A stretch of 64,000 nt of DNA from an uncultured Oscillospiraceae bacterium (GTDB lineage Bacteria; Bacillota; Clostridia; Oscillospirales; Oscillospiraceae), in NCBI GenBank assembly GCA_910587645.1, contig CAJUNA010000013.1, positions 1-64,000 of the forward strand, written 5' to 3'. The translations under genes were made by a program, and so were the position numbers. Every line of letters begins with the position of its first letter. The stretch's first letter is position 1. Positions 17,199 through 24,797 of the stretch are shown here, piece by piece. The notes beneath the pieces were generated by a model. That model worked only from the letters and a program-made list of their open reading frames with translations. It was not told the DNA's origin and made no database searches.

Positions 17199-18140
17199 TC
17201 ATCCATCCTCCTCCAGATACCGTCCCAAAAACCGCTTCAAGCTCCTAGCGATATACGCGGCATTCTCCACTCTGAGCACCGTGTCCTTCTTCGTCCTCAA
17301 ATGCGGGATGTAGTACCCCACCCCCGCCAGATACCGGCAGGCGCACACCGCCACATGGAACTTAAATTTCTTATTGTCCGATGGGTAATACTGCAACCCC
17401 TTTGCCAGCACGTGGGGCCGCATCTCCTCCCCTTCCGGGAAAGCCTCCTCCAGCGTCTCCAGCAATCCGGCGTCCCACCGGCTGTATTTAGAGGGGATCA
17501 GCAGCAGATCCTCCCCATCCCCCACGCAGTCCAAATTAATAAAAAGGCACTGCGCCGCCTTCTCCCCATGTTTTTTCTTAAAGGCGGAGGCCCCCAGCAG
17601 GTTCCTTTCATTGTTGTCGAGGAACACCAGGCACACCCGCTGGTCGAAGCCAGTCTCCCTCGCCGCCGCCAGCAGCGCCAGCACGCCGGAAGAATTCCCA
17701 TTGGCATTGTTCCGGTTTGCCGGCCCATACGCCGCCATCCACAGCCCCGCTACCGCCAGTACCAGGAACAGGGGCAGCATCAGCCCCGGCTGATTCAGTG
17801 GGAAGCTGACCGCCAGCGCCAGCCCAAACGCTGCCGCCACCAAAGCCAGCGCCGCCGCCAGATGGTAGCAGATATGGGCCGCCACATTGGTGGGCGAAAC
17901 GAAATTCGCTGCCAGCATTCTGGACCCGGTATCATAGTGGGCGCAGAGGAATACGCTGGCCCTGTCCGGGTCTCCGGCCACCACGTTCACGCTGCCGTTC
18001 CACTTCCCATAGTCCTCCTCCCGGGCTTTCCAGCCTGCCCGTTTCAGCTCCCGTATCAGCCACTGGCGGAACTCTCGTTTCTGCGCACCGGTTTTCCTGA
18101 CCGGGTGGACCGTCAACAGATATTTTTTCAAGCCATCCAT
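17199..18140 (-). CDS. M28-like membrane protein, probably catalytically dead
   Basis: A 313-aa protein of the M28 zinc-aminopeptidase fold with two membrane helices (about residues 90-115 and 119-138) inserted between the first and second metal-ligand regions. AHYD (His68, Asp70) is kept. The bridging aspartate of the usual D-x-x-S-G motif is Gly148 in NGNSSG. The catalytic first Glu of the EE pair is Asn177 in DNNERNLLG, with Glu178 kept. The last ligand His is Arg in HLRTKKDT. A hydrolase with these losses should not bind two zinc ions, so it may act as a binding or scaffold protein. It is the last gene of the recN transcript, 15 bp behind recN. Confidence 0.75.
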   Translation of the reverse strand: MDGLKKYLLTVHPVRKTGAQKREFRQWLIRELKRAGWKAREEDYGKWNGSVNVVAGDPDRASVFLCAHYDTGSRMLAANFVSPTNVAAHICYHLAAALALVAAAFGLALAVSFPLNQPGLMLPLFLVLAVAGLWMAAYGPANRNNANGNSSGVLALLAAARETGFDQRVCLVFLDNNERNLLGASAFKKKHGEKAAQCLFINLDCVGDGEDLLLIPSKYSRWDAGLLETLEEAFPEGEEMRPHVLAKGLQYYPSDNKKFKFHVAVCACRYLAGVGYYIPHLRTKKDTVLRVENAAYIARSLKRFLGRYLEEDG

Positions 18141-18155
18141 CCAAAATCCCCCCTG

Positions 18156-19832
18156 TCAAATCCCTTTTTTATAATCCGCCGCCGCGTCCAGAAGCTCCTC
18201 CGCCCCTGCCAGCATAGCGGCCGTAATATTCTCCCCTCCGGTAAGCCGTGCCAATTCTCCTTTTCTCTGCTCCCGGTTCAGCCGCAGGACTTGGGTCACA
18301 GTCCTGCCCTTTTTCTCCCCCTTCTCCACCGAGAAATGGGTATCCGCCATCGCCGCCAGCTGGGGCAGATGGGTCACGCACAGCACTTGCTTTCTCCGGC
18401 TGACCTGTGCCAATTTCGCGGCCACCTTCTGGGCGGCCCGTCCGCTGACGCCGGTGTCCACCTCATCGAACACCAAAGTACCGATCAGCTCATTTTCCGC
18501 CAGCACATTTTTCAGCGCCAGCATAATCCTGGCCAGCTCACCGCCGGACGCCACCTTATGGATGGGCCGCAGCTCCTCGCCCACGTTGGCCGACATCAGG
18601 AACCGTACCTCGTCGATCCCCAGCGCGTCCAGCTCCTTCTCCCCAAAGCAGATCGCAAACCGCACCTTCGGCATGTCGAGCTGCCGCAGCTCGTCCTGGA
18701 TCCGCTCCTCCAGCCGCTTCGCAGCTTCTTTCCGGGCAGCGGAAAGGGCTTGGGCCGCTTTCATGGCCTTCTGCCGCTCCTTCTCCAGCTGCTTTTCCAG
18801 CCGCGCCGTGGTATCCGACGCGAAAGCGATCTGATCCAGCTCCTCCCGGCACTGCTCCAAATACGCGATCATATCCTCCACAGTAGGCCCATATTTTTTC
18901 TTCAGCCGGTAGAGCTTATCCGCCCTTCCCTCCAGCTCGTCCAGCTCCTGGGCGCTGAAATCAAAAGCGTCCTGCAAATCCCGCAGCGTCTCCGCCACAT
19001 CATACGCTTCGGAGTAAAGGTTTTCCAACCGCTCATGGAGCTGTTCAAACTGCCCGTCCAAATGCTTCGCCCCGGAAATGGCGCCCGCCGCTTCCCGCAG
19101 CCCGGACACCGCGCCGCCGCCCTCGTCCCCGCCGGAGAGGTTCCACACAGCGCCCTGGATGGCGGACATAAATTTCTCACTGTTGCGCAGCAGGTTCAGC
19201 CTTGCCGTCAAGGCTTCCTCCTCCCCCGGCTTCAGCTTTGCCTTTTCCAGCTCATGGATCTGGAATTGGAGGCTGTCCATCCGCCGTTCCTTTTCCGCTT
19301 CATCCATTTGCAGGGATTTCAGCTTTTTTTTCACAGCCCCCATGGCTTCATAGCAGGCGGTATATCCCGCCAATTCCTGCCCCACCTGCCCGAAGCTGTC
19401 CAGATACGCCCCATGCTGTTCCTCGTCCATCAATTGCTGGCCATCGTGCTGGCCATGGATATTCAGCAGGGCGTTCCCGATTTTCCGCAGCTGGGCCACA
19501 GTCACAGGCCTGCCTCCAATACGGCAGACATTTTTCCCATCGGCGGAGATTTCTCTCTGTAAGAGAAGTTCCCCGTCCTCTGTCTCCAACCCGGCTTCAT
19601 CCAAGGCCGCCAGCGGCGGTACGCCTGTAAATATCGCGCTGACAAAGGCTTTTGACGCGCCGGTACGGATGATTTCGCGGCTGGTCCGCTGTCCCAGCAC
19701 CGCGCCCATAGCGTCAATCACGATACTCTTACCCGCGCCGGTTTCACCCGTCAGGGCGTTGAATCCCTCATCGAAAACGATATCGGCTTCTTCGATCACC
19801 GCGATATTCTCTATATGCAGCAATTGTAACAT
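18156..19832 (-). CDS. recN: DNA repair protein RecN
   Basis: An SMC-like ATPase that gathers double-strand break ends before recombination. The 558-aa protein has Walker A GETGAGKS near residues 30-37, a long antiparallel coiled coil (about residues 160-370), and the C-terminal ABC half with ASGGELARIMLAL signature and LVFDEVDTGVSG Walker B. The ATG at 19832 lies behind AAAGAAAGGAAG; a longer open frame has no ribosome site. It follows argR after a 300-base structured leader. recN after argR is a conserved order in Firmicutes and part of the classical OLE RNA neighbourhood. Confidence 0.96.
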   Translation of the reverse strand: MLQLLHIENIAVIEEADIVFDEGFNALTGETGAGKSIVIDAMGAVLGQRTSREIIRTGASKAFVSAIFTGVPPLAALDEAGLETEDGELLLQREISADGKNVCRIGGRPVTVAQLRKIGNALLNIHGQHDGQQLMDEEQHGAYLDSFGQVGQELAGYTACYEAMGAVKKKLKSLQMDEAEKERRMDSLQFQIHELEKAKLKPGEEEALTARLNLLRNSEKFMSAIQGAVWNLSGGDEGGGAVSGLREAAGAISGAKHLDGQFEQLHERLENLYSEAYDVAETLRDLQDAFDFSAQELDELEGRADKLYRLKKKYGPTVEDMIAYLEQCREELDQIAFASDTTARLEKQLEKERQKAMKAAQALSAARKEAAKRLEERIQDELRQLDMPKVRFAICFGEKELDALGIDEVRFLMSANVGEELRPIHKVASGGELARIMLALKNVLAENELIGTLVFDEVDTGVSGRAAQKVAAKLAQVSRRKQVLCVTHLPQLAAMADTHFSVEKGEKKGRTVTQVLRLNREQRKGELARLTGGENITAAMLAGAEELLDAAADYKKGI

Positions 19833-20132
19833 AGACGAATCTTCCTTTCTTTGCCGTCTTTGACGGCAAGGGGAGATAGTACGGCGCATCCGTGACGGAG
19901 GGCGGGCCTTACCGCCCCCACAAAAATTTTTCTAAAATCTTTGCGAAAGGTTGCACGAAACAGGGCAACCTTCAGGGGGATAGGGCCTATAAGTGTAGCG
20001 AGCGTCACCTACCGGAACTTCGCGCGTTCAAACAAAAACGCTCAACAGGACTGATCCTCCTGGAAATCCCCCTGCGCCGGTTGCAAACGGAGGTACCTTG
20101 ACAAATAAATCAAAGCCCCCCAACAGAGGAAA
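19833..20132 (-). other. Structured 300-base leader between argR and recN
   Basis: No convincing gene lies here. Three inverted repeats stand out: AAGGTTGC with GCAACCTT (10-base gap, about 19948-19973), GGGCGG with CCGCCC (about 19903-19921), and the near-perfect hairpin TTGCCGTC-TTT-GACGGCAA at 19851-19869, whose arm touches the recN ribosome site. Two short open frames exist on opposite strands, but neither has a ribosome site. The arrangement would suit an attenuator or translation-control element for recN; this is inference. Confidence 0.4.
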
Positions 20133-20585
20133 CTATTTCAGCATTTCATGGATTTCCTCGCAAAATCCCCTTGCCGCGTCCATATCCTTCATGACCAGCA
20201 TCGCCGTGTCATCTCCCGCCAATGTTCCCACCATATCAGGGACATTCATCCCATCCATCGCCGCCGCCGCTGCTGGCGCAAGCCCGGACATCGTCTTAAT
20301 AACCACAATGTTCTGGGCAAAATCCACGCTGATAATGCTCTCCCGGAAAATGCTCCGCAGCTTGTCCGCCACATTCAGCCGGTTGCGCTGGCTGGACACC
20401 GTATACCGGTAGCGCCCCTGCCCCACAGGCTCCTTGATAAGATGAAGCTGTTTGATATCCCTGGAGATCGTCGCCTGGGTGCAGGTCACGCCCTGCTCCT
20501 GCAAGCGTTGCTGCAACTGCTCCTGGGTATCAATCGCTTCCCGCTCCACGATTTCCAAAATCCGCCGCTGGCGATCATTTTTCAT
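20133..20585 (-). CDS. argR: Arginine repressor ArgR/AhrC
   Basis: Hexameric repressor/activator of arginine metabolism that binds ARG boxes when arginine is present. The 150 residues hold an N-terminal winged helix (VTCTQATISRDIKQLHLIKE) and a C-terminal oligomerisation and arginine-binding domain ending in TLAGDDTAMLV, which contains the GDDT arginine-contact motif. An in-frame TTG lies 6 bases upstream, but the ATG at 20585 is 8 bp behind AGGAGG and is preferred. It overlaps nadK, the usual order in Firmicutes. Confidence 0.95.
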   Translation of the reverse strand: MKNDRQRRILEIVEREAIDTQEQLQQRLQEQGVTCTQATISRDIKQLHLIKEPVGQGRYRYTVSSQRNRLNVADKLRSIFRESIISVDFAQNIVVIKTMSGLAPAAAAAMDGMNVPDMVGTLAGDDTAMLVMKDMDAARGFCEEIHEMLK

Positions 20586-21447
20586 AGCCAATGCCTCCTG
20601 TCATTTTTGTCCGCAAAATATCGTAAATACTTTTGTCCGTCAGCCGCACCAGTTCCGTTTCAAACCGTGACCGGCCGATTTTCACCTTATCCCCCTGCCG
20701 CAGCGCGAATGCCTTGCCGCCGTCCACCGACAGATAGACCTGCTTCCGGTTCAGCTCCGCCGGAGCCACCGTAACCGTCCCCGCGGCGGAGAGGACAAAG
20801 GATTTCGAAAACACCGAATGGGCGCAAATTGGGCTGATGACAAAATTCCTGGCCGTTGGCTCCACGATAGGCCCGCCCGCCGACAGCGAATACCCGGTAG
20901 ACCCTGTCGGCGTTGCCACCACCACGCCGTCCCCGGAGAAAATCCCTAGCTGGACGTCCCCCGTAGTCACCTGTAACCGGACTACCCGGGCCATGGCGCC
21001 CTTGGTAACCACCGCATCGTTGAGGGCGCTGCCGTTATACACCGTCCGCCCGTCCCGCCATACGGAGACATCCAGCATCATCCGTTTTTCCCGCCGGAAC
21101 TGCCCGGCGGCCAGGTTTTTCAACAGCCCCAGCTCGCTGGCTTCCAGATCCGACATGAAGCCTAAGCTTCCCAGATTGACCCCCAGCACCGGTACATTCC
21201 GCATAGAGGCCGCTCTTGCCAGGTGGAGGATGGTCCCATCCCCGCCAAAAGCCACCACCAGATCGCTGTTTCTCAATTCCTGGGGCAGCGGCCTGAGGGG
21301 CACACCGAACTGCGCGTCACCCTCCGGCTTAAAGGGCAGGCAGTAGACCGTACTCAGCCCTGCCTCCCGCAAAATATTCTCCGCAGCTCTCGCCGTGCCC
21401 AACCCCCGGTCCCGGTACGGGTTAGGGCATAAGATCACGCGCTTCAT
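20575..21447 (-). CDS. nadK: NAD kinase
   Basis: Phosphorylates NAD to NADP using ATP or polyphosphate. The 290-aa protein has the diagnostic GGDGTIL motif near residues 67-73 and the second conserved block TPTGSTGYSLSAGGPIV. GGAGGT precedes the ATG at 21447. It is translationally coupled to argR and lies in the block tlyA-(tfoX-C)-(69 aa)-nadK-argR-recN. Confidence 0.95.
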   Translation of the reverse strand: MKRVILCPNPYRDRGLGTARAAENILREAGLSTVYCLPFKPEGDAQFGVPLRPLPQELRNSDLVVAFGGDGTILHLARAASMRNVPVLGVNLGSLGFMSDLEASELGLLKNLAAGQFRREKRMMLDVSVWRDGRTVYNGSALNDAVVTKGAMARVVRLQVTTGDVQLGIFSGDGVVVATPTGSTGYSLSAGGPIVEPTARNFVISPICAHSVFSKSFVLSAAGTVTVAPAELNRKQVYLSVDGGKAFALRQGDKVKIGRSRFETELVRLTDKSIYDILRTKMTGGIGYEK

Positions 21448-21486
21448 CCAAGCACCTCCATGTGATTTCACCAATCAAGCGGGAAA

Positions 21487-21696
21487 CTATTTTTTATCCA
21501 GATGGGAAACGATGATTCCCGTGCAGGTAACCACCACCACGCACAAGTACATCCCGATCCCCAGATCCACCGCGCTTCCATAATCCATTCCATTGAAAAA
21601 CGCCCCGGCAATATCTGAGAAAAGCATTCCGCCTGCCGCAACGGCAAGGCCGGCCAGAAAATACTTCAAAATTCTTTTCCACCTATTGTTCCCCAT
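21487..21696 (-). CDS. Small two-helix membrane protein
   Basis: A 69-aa protein with a basic N-terminus (NNRWKRILKYF) and two hydrophobic segments at about residues 12-28 and 44-64, with a short loop between. AAGGGG precedes the ATG. I do not recognise a family. It is cotranscribed in the tlyA-nadK block. Length and hydropathy suggest an integral inner-membrane protein; no function can be assigned. Confidence 0.6.
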   Translation of the reverse strand: MGNNRWKRILKYFLAGLAVAAGGMLFSDIAGAFFNGMDYGSAVDLGIGMYLCVVVVTCTGIIVSHLDKK

Positions 21697-21723
21697 CGGT
21701 ATGTCCCCTTAAAATTTTTGTTT

Positions 21724-21978
21724 TCACGCCAGCCTGTCGCAGAATCGCTTCAATTCCGCTTTCTTTTCTTTGGAAAGGCCGTTAAACTCCGTCTGAGACA
21801 CCGCGCCTTCCAGGGCGTACAAATGCACCAGGCAGACCTGCGGATATTGTTCCTTAAGCCGCGCAAAGGCTTCTTCGGCGCCAACCGCCATCAGCTCCTC
21901 CGCGGAGCATATTCCAACAGACCGCAGCTTCTTCTCCATTTCCCGGCCAATATTCATCATGGACAGCAATCCGGCCAT
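21724..21978 (-). CDS. TfoX C-terminal domain protein
   Basis: An 84-aa protein matching the stand-alone TfoX/Sxy C-terminal domain. The pattern NIGREMEKKLRSVGI, then EEAFARLKEQYP, then LYALEGAVSQTEFNGLSKEKK reproduces the helix-hairpin-like core of this family. TfoX in proteobacteria activates competence genes, but stand-alone C-terminal domains in Clostridia have no known role. It starts only 3 bases after the tlyA stop. Confidence 0.75.
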   Translation of the reverse strand: MAGLLSMMNIGREMEKKLRSVGICSAEELMAVGAEEAFARLKEQYPQVCLVHLYALEGAVSQTEFNGLSKEKKAELKRFCDRLA

Positions 21979-21981
21979 AGG

Positions 21982-22791
21982 CTACTCCTTCCGCTCCAAT
22001 TCCGCGTGGGACGCCTCCACCAGCGCGGCCAGGCCGAAGGATTTTTCCTCTCCCCTGCCCTTTCGCAGCCAGCCTAAATACTCAATATTCCCCTCCGGCC
22101 CCCGGACGGGGGAATACGCCAAATCCAGCACGGTGAAGCCGCTTTCTGAAGCGTGTTCCAAAAACCGCTCCAATACCTCCAAGTGGACGGCCGGGTCGCG
22201 GACCACGCCTTTTTTGCCTACCTTTTCCTTCCCCGCTTCAAACTGGGGCTTTATAAGGCAAACCACCTCTCCCCCGTCCTTCAGCACCCCGGCGATGGCG
22301 GGAAGAATCAATTTTAGGGAAATGAAGCTGACATCCACGCTGGAAAAATCCGGTTCCTCCGGAATAATCTCATGGCTTAAATACCTGGCGTTGGTCCGCT
22401 CCAGGCAGACCACCCGTTCATCGCTGCGCAGGCTCCAGGCAAGCTGCCCATAGCCCACGTCCACCGCGTAGACCTTTGCCGCGCCATTTTGGAGCATGCA
22501 GTCTGTAAACCCGCCTGTGGACGCGCCAACATCCATGCAGACCATGCCTGACAGTGCAATAGGCCAGACAGCCATAGCCTTTTCCAGCTTCCACCCGCCC
22601 CGGCTGACATACCGCAGGGTGTTCCCCCGGATTTCGATTTCCGCGTCTGGGTCCACGGCGGTCCCGGGCTTGTCCACACGCTGTCCGGCAACGTAGACCA
22701 GGCCGCTCATGATGGTGGCCTGGGCTTTCTGGCGGCTCTCTTGAAGGCCTTTCTCCATCAGAAGTACATCCAGTCTGATTTTCTTACCCAT
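21982..22791 (-). CDS. tlyA: TlyA family rRNA methyltransferase
   Basis: A 269-aa protein with an N-terminal S4 RNA-binding domain (RLDVLLMEKGL, then SGLVYVAGQRVDKPG) and a FtsJ-like SAM methyltransferase domain with CMDVGASTGGFTDCML. The family 2'-O-methylates cytidines in 16S and/or 23S rRNA. GGAGAAGCCC precedes the ATG at 22791. tlyA/ftsJ-like genes are regular neighbours of OLE RNA loci, between dxs and nadK, as here. Confidence 0.93.
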   Translation of the reverse strand: MGKKIRLDVLLMEKGLQESRQKAQATIMSGLVYVAGQRVDKPGTAVDPDAEIEIRGNTLRYVSRGGWKLEKAMAVWPIALSGMVCMDVGASTGGFTDCMLQNGAAKVYAVDVGYGQLAWSLRSDERVVCLERTNARYLSHEIIPEEPDFSSVDVSFISLKLILPAIAGVLKDGGEVVCLIKPQFEAGKEKVGKKGVVRDPAVHLEVLERFLEHASESGFTVLDLAYSPVRGPEGNIEYLGWLRKGRGEEKSFGLAALVEASHAELERKE

Positions 22792-23440
22792 GGGCTTCTC
22801 CCGTCTCTCTGGCGATGGCCGCCAGCTCCCGCTCCAACGCCTGGTAAAAGGCCGCAATGTGGATGCCGTCCACCAGGGCGTGGTGGCAGAGGATGGAAAC
22901 GGGCAGCAGGGTTTTCCCCTCCTGGGTAAAATATTTCCCCCAGGTGATCCTGGGATTGCTGTCCGCAGGGATGGGAACCGGCTGGACCAGCGCCGTATAG
23001 GTCAGCCATGGCGTTGTGGAGATGAACAGCAATTCCTCCGGCTCCTCCGCTTCTTCCTCCAGGCTCCTCCGCTGCCGCGCCCGCTCCTGGGCCGCTTTCC
23101 CAACGGACAGGTATTTGTCAAAGGGCAGGCTGCCATCCAGCGTACAGTAGCAGTACGTGCCGTCCTCCAGCGCCACGGTGTGGGAGGTGCGGCAATGGTC
23201 AAAAATGATGATCCGGCCATCCCGGATCCGCTGGCGCAGCTCCGGGACGCTGTTGGCGGCCCGGGCAGCGCAGTAGCAGACCGTTAAGAAAAACGGCAGT
23301 TTTTCCCCTTTGATTACCCGCAGAGTATCCGTAATATCCACGTTGGCGGTGGTGCCTACATAGGGATACGCCAGCGTGCTGAAATACGCAAAATGCTTTC
23401 TTCTGGGAAAGCTCTCCATGTCAATCCATTGGTACGCCAT
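22784..23440 (-). CDS. Chloramphenicol acetyltransferase-like protein
   Basis: A 218-aa protein of the CAT fold. The catalytic segment HHALVDGIH near residues 188-196 keeps the reactive histidine and the Asp of the HH-x3-DG motif. The N-terminal block YQWIDMESFPRRKHFAYF also fits CAT trimers. Sequence divergence from plasmid-borne CATs is large, so the substrate may not be chloramphenicol. GGAGGGG precedes the ATG at 23440. It overlaps tlyA by 8 bases, so it is embedded in the operon rather than carried on a mobile element. Confidence 0.85.
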   Translation of the reverse strand: MAYQWIDMESFPRRKHFAYFSTLAYPYVGTTANVDITDTLRVIKGEKLPFFLTVCYCAARAANSVPELRQRIRDGRIIIFDHCRTSHTVALEDGTYCYCTLDGSLPFDKYLSVGKAAQERARQRRSLEEEAEEPEELLFISTTPWLTYTALVQPVPIPADSNPRITWGKYFTQEGKTLLPVSILCHHALVDGIHIAAFYQALERELAAIARETGEAHG

Positions 23441-23453
23441 GCAGTCCCCTCCT

Positions 23454-24218
23454 TTACGATATCTCCGCCGCAAGCTCCAGAGCCAGCAGCGCCGCCTTGT
23501 CCTTTCCGCTGATGTTCTTTTCCTGGCCAAGGCTCCATGCTTCCCAATCCCCGCCGCCCAGGTTGTCGGAGACGTGGAAGAATTGGAACACCTCTTTCTG
23601 CCGGAACCACGCCAGCGCGGCTACGGCAGAACACTCCATATCCACGCACACACAGCCAGCCGCCCGCCGGCGGGCCATCTTGTCCGGCGTCTCGCGGTAA
23701 AAGGCATCGGTAGTCCAGGCCTTCCCCATGGTATAGGCGCAGTCATGGCGGCGCAGGATTTCTATAAATTCCTCCCGATATTTGGTGTTGACCTCAATTT
23801 CATCGCCGGGCGGCGCGTAGTGATAGCTGGTCCCCTCATCCCGCAGGGCGGCGGTGGGAATGATGATGCCGCAATCCTTGAGGGCTGGGTCCAGCGCCCC
23901 GCAGGTGCCGAACAAAACCAGCCTTTCCACGCCCAGGGCAAACAAATCCTCCAGCATCCCAACGCAGCCAGCCGCGCCAACGTAAGATTCATATAAGGCG
24001 ATCTCTTTTCCTTTGTATGCCGCCCGGTAGACGGGAACCTCCAAATTCGCGCATGAGGTCAGCGCGAATGGCTTCCCGCCCAGACGCTCCACCATTCTCC
24101 CGAAGGTGCTTCGCTCAAAGCAGGACACCGCTGTCTTGGGACAGCCCGCAATGGGCTGGTGCATAGCGGCAGGGTTGATGACCGCCGTTGGGTTGGGGTC
24201 GAATTCTTGTAGCAGCAT
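23454..24218 (-). CDS. Nucleoside phosphorylase (PNP/UDP family)
   Basis: A 254-aa phosphorylase of the PNP_UDP_1 family, which splits nucleosides with phosphate to give a base and ribose-1-phosphate. Visible motifs are LFGTCGALDP near the phosphate site and CVDMECSAVAALA, whose Glu binds the ribose hydroxyls. Overall it resembles uridine phosphorylase-like enzymes, but the base specificity cannot be read. GAGAGGAGAG precedes the ATG at 24218. It lies between a CAT-like gene and a SatA-like gene. Confidence 0.88.
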   Translation of the reverse strand: MLLQEFDPNPTAVINPAAMHQPIAGCPKTAVSCFERSTFGRMVERLGGKPFALTSCANLEVPVYRAAYKGKEIALYESYVGAAGCVGMLEDLFALGVERLVLFGTCGALDPALKDCGIIIPTAALRDEGTSYHYAPPGDEIEVNTKYREEFIEILRRHDCAYTMGKAWTTDAFYRETPDKMARRRAAGCVCVDMECSAVAALAWFRQKEVFQFFHVSDNLGGGDWEAWSLGQEKNISGKDKAALLALELAAEIS

Positions 24219-24266
24219 TTCTCTCTCCTCTCTCAAGGGGACGGCACAGGCCCTCATTTCCGGCTT

Positions 24267-24797
24267 CTATAGGTCAAGATAAAAGAAAATGTCCGATTTT
24301 CCTTCCTGTTTTGTCCCCTTGTATACCTCCGTGTCCAGTCCGCCGATGCGGAATCCGGCCTTCAAATAAAAACGGCAGGCCCCCAGGTTGTTGTCCTGGC
24401 CTTGGGTGTATATGCCTCTATAACCCTTGGTTTTGCAGGCCTCCTTGGCCTTCTCAATTAACGCCCTGCCCACGCCTTGGCCGCGGCAGGCGCGGGATAC
24501 CTTCAAATCATACAGGTACATGTACCGGCACATGCCGTCCTGGAGTATCGCCAGGCCTACGCAGGCTTCACCGTCATAAGCGCCGAGAAATACGCTGTTT
24601 TCCCTCATTTCGTCATAGTCGTAGTTTTCGTCAGGGAAACACATTTCTGATACGTCCTTCTCTTCAAACAGAACGCACCGGTGGCTCCAACTCCCATCCT
24701 GATAGGCGGGAACCATCCTGCCAAACAGCGGGAAGGGTTCGTTGGGGATGTTGACGTCCGATTTGCGGGCGGGAGTGATTTCCCGTATTACAATCAT
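24267..24797 (-). CDS. GNAT acetyltransferase resembling streptothricin acetyltransferase (SatA/Sat4)
   Basis: A 176-aa GNAT protein. From memory of Sat4, the shared blocks are the acetyl-CoA loop with DLKVSRACRGQGVGRALI near residues 98-115, then GQDNNLGACRFYLKAGFRIGG and LDTEVY. In SatA proteins this fold N-acetylates streptothricin. Family members in chromosomes often have unknown substrates. It starts in a 4-base ATGA overlap with the dxs stop, so it is translated with dxs. Confidence 0.8.
   Translation of the reverse strand: MIVIREITPARKSDVNIPNEPFPLFGRMVPAYQDGSWSHRCVLFEEKDVSEMCFPDENYDYDEMRENSVFLGAYDGEACVGLAILQDGMCRYMYLYDLKVSRACRGQGVGRALIEKAKEACKTKGYRGIYTQGQDNNLGACRFYLKAGFRIGGLDTEVYKGTKQEGKSDIFFYLDL

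Noticed and set aside
17163-19562. 799-codon open frame on the plus strand
   Set aside because: It is antisense to recN and the M28-like gene, has no family resemblance and is a by-product of GC-rich codon use.
20000-20040. GAAC-N7-GTTC in the recN leader as a LexA box
   Set aside because: The gram-positive LexA site has a 4-base spacer (GAAC-N4-GTTC); this one has 7.
22784-24797. CAT-like and SatA-like genes as a mobile resistance cassette
   Set aside because: They overlap or abut operon genes, match the local base composition and have no transposase or repeats around them.
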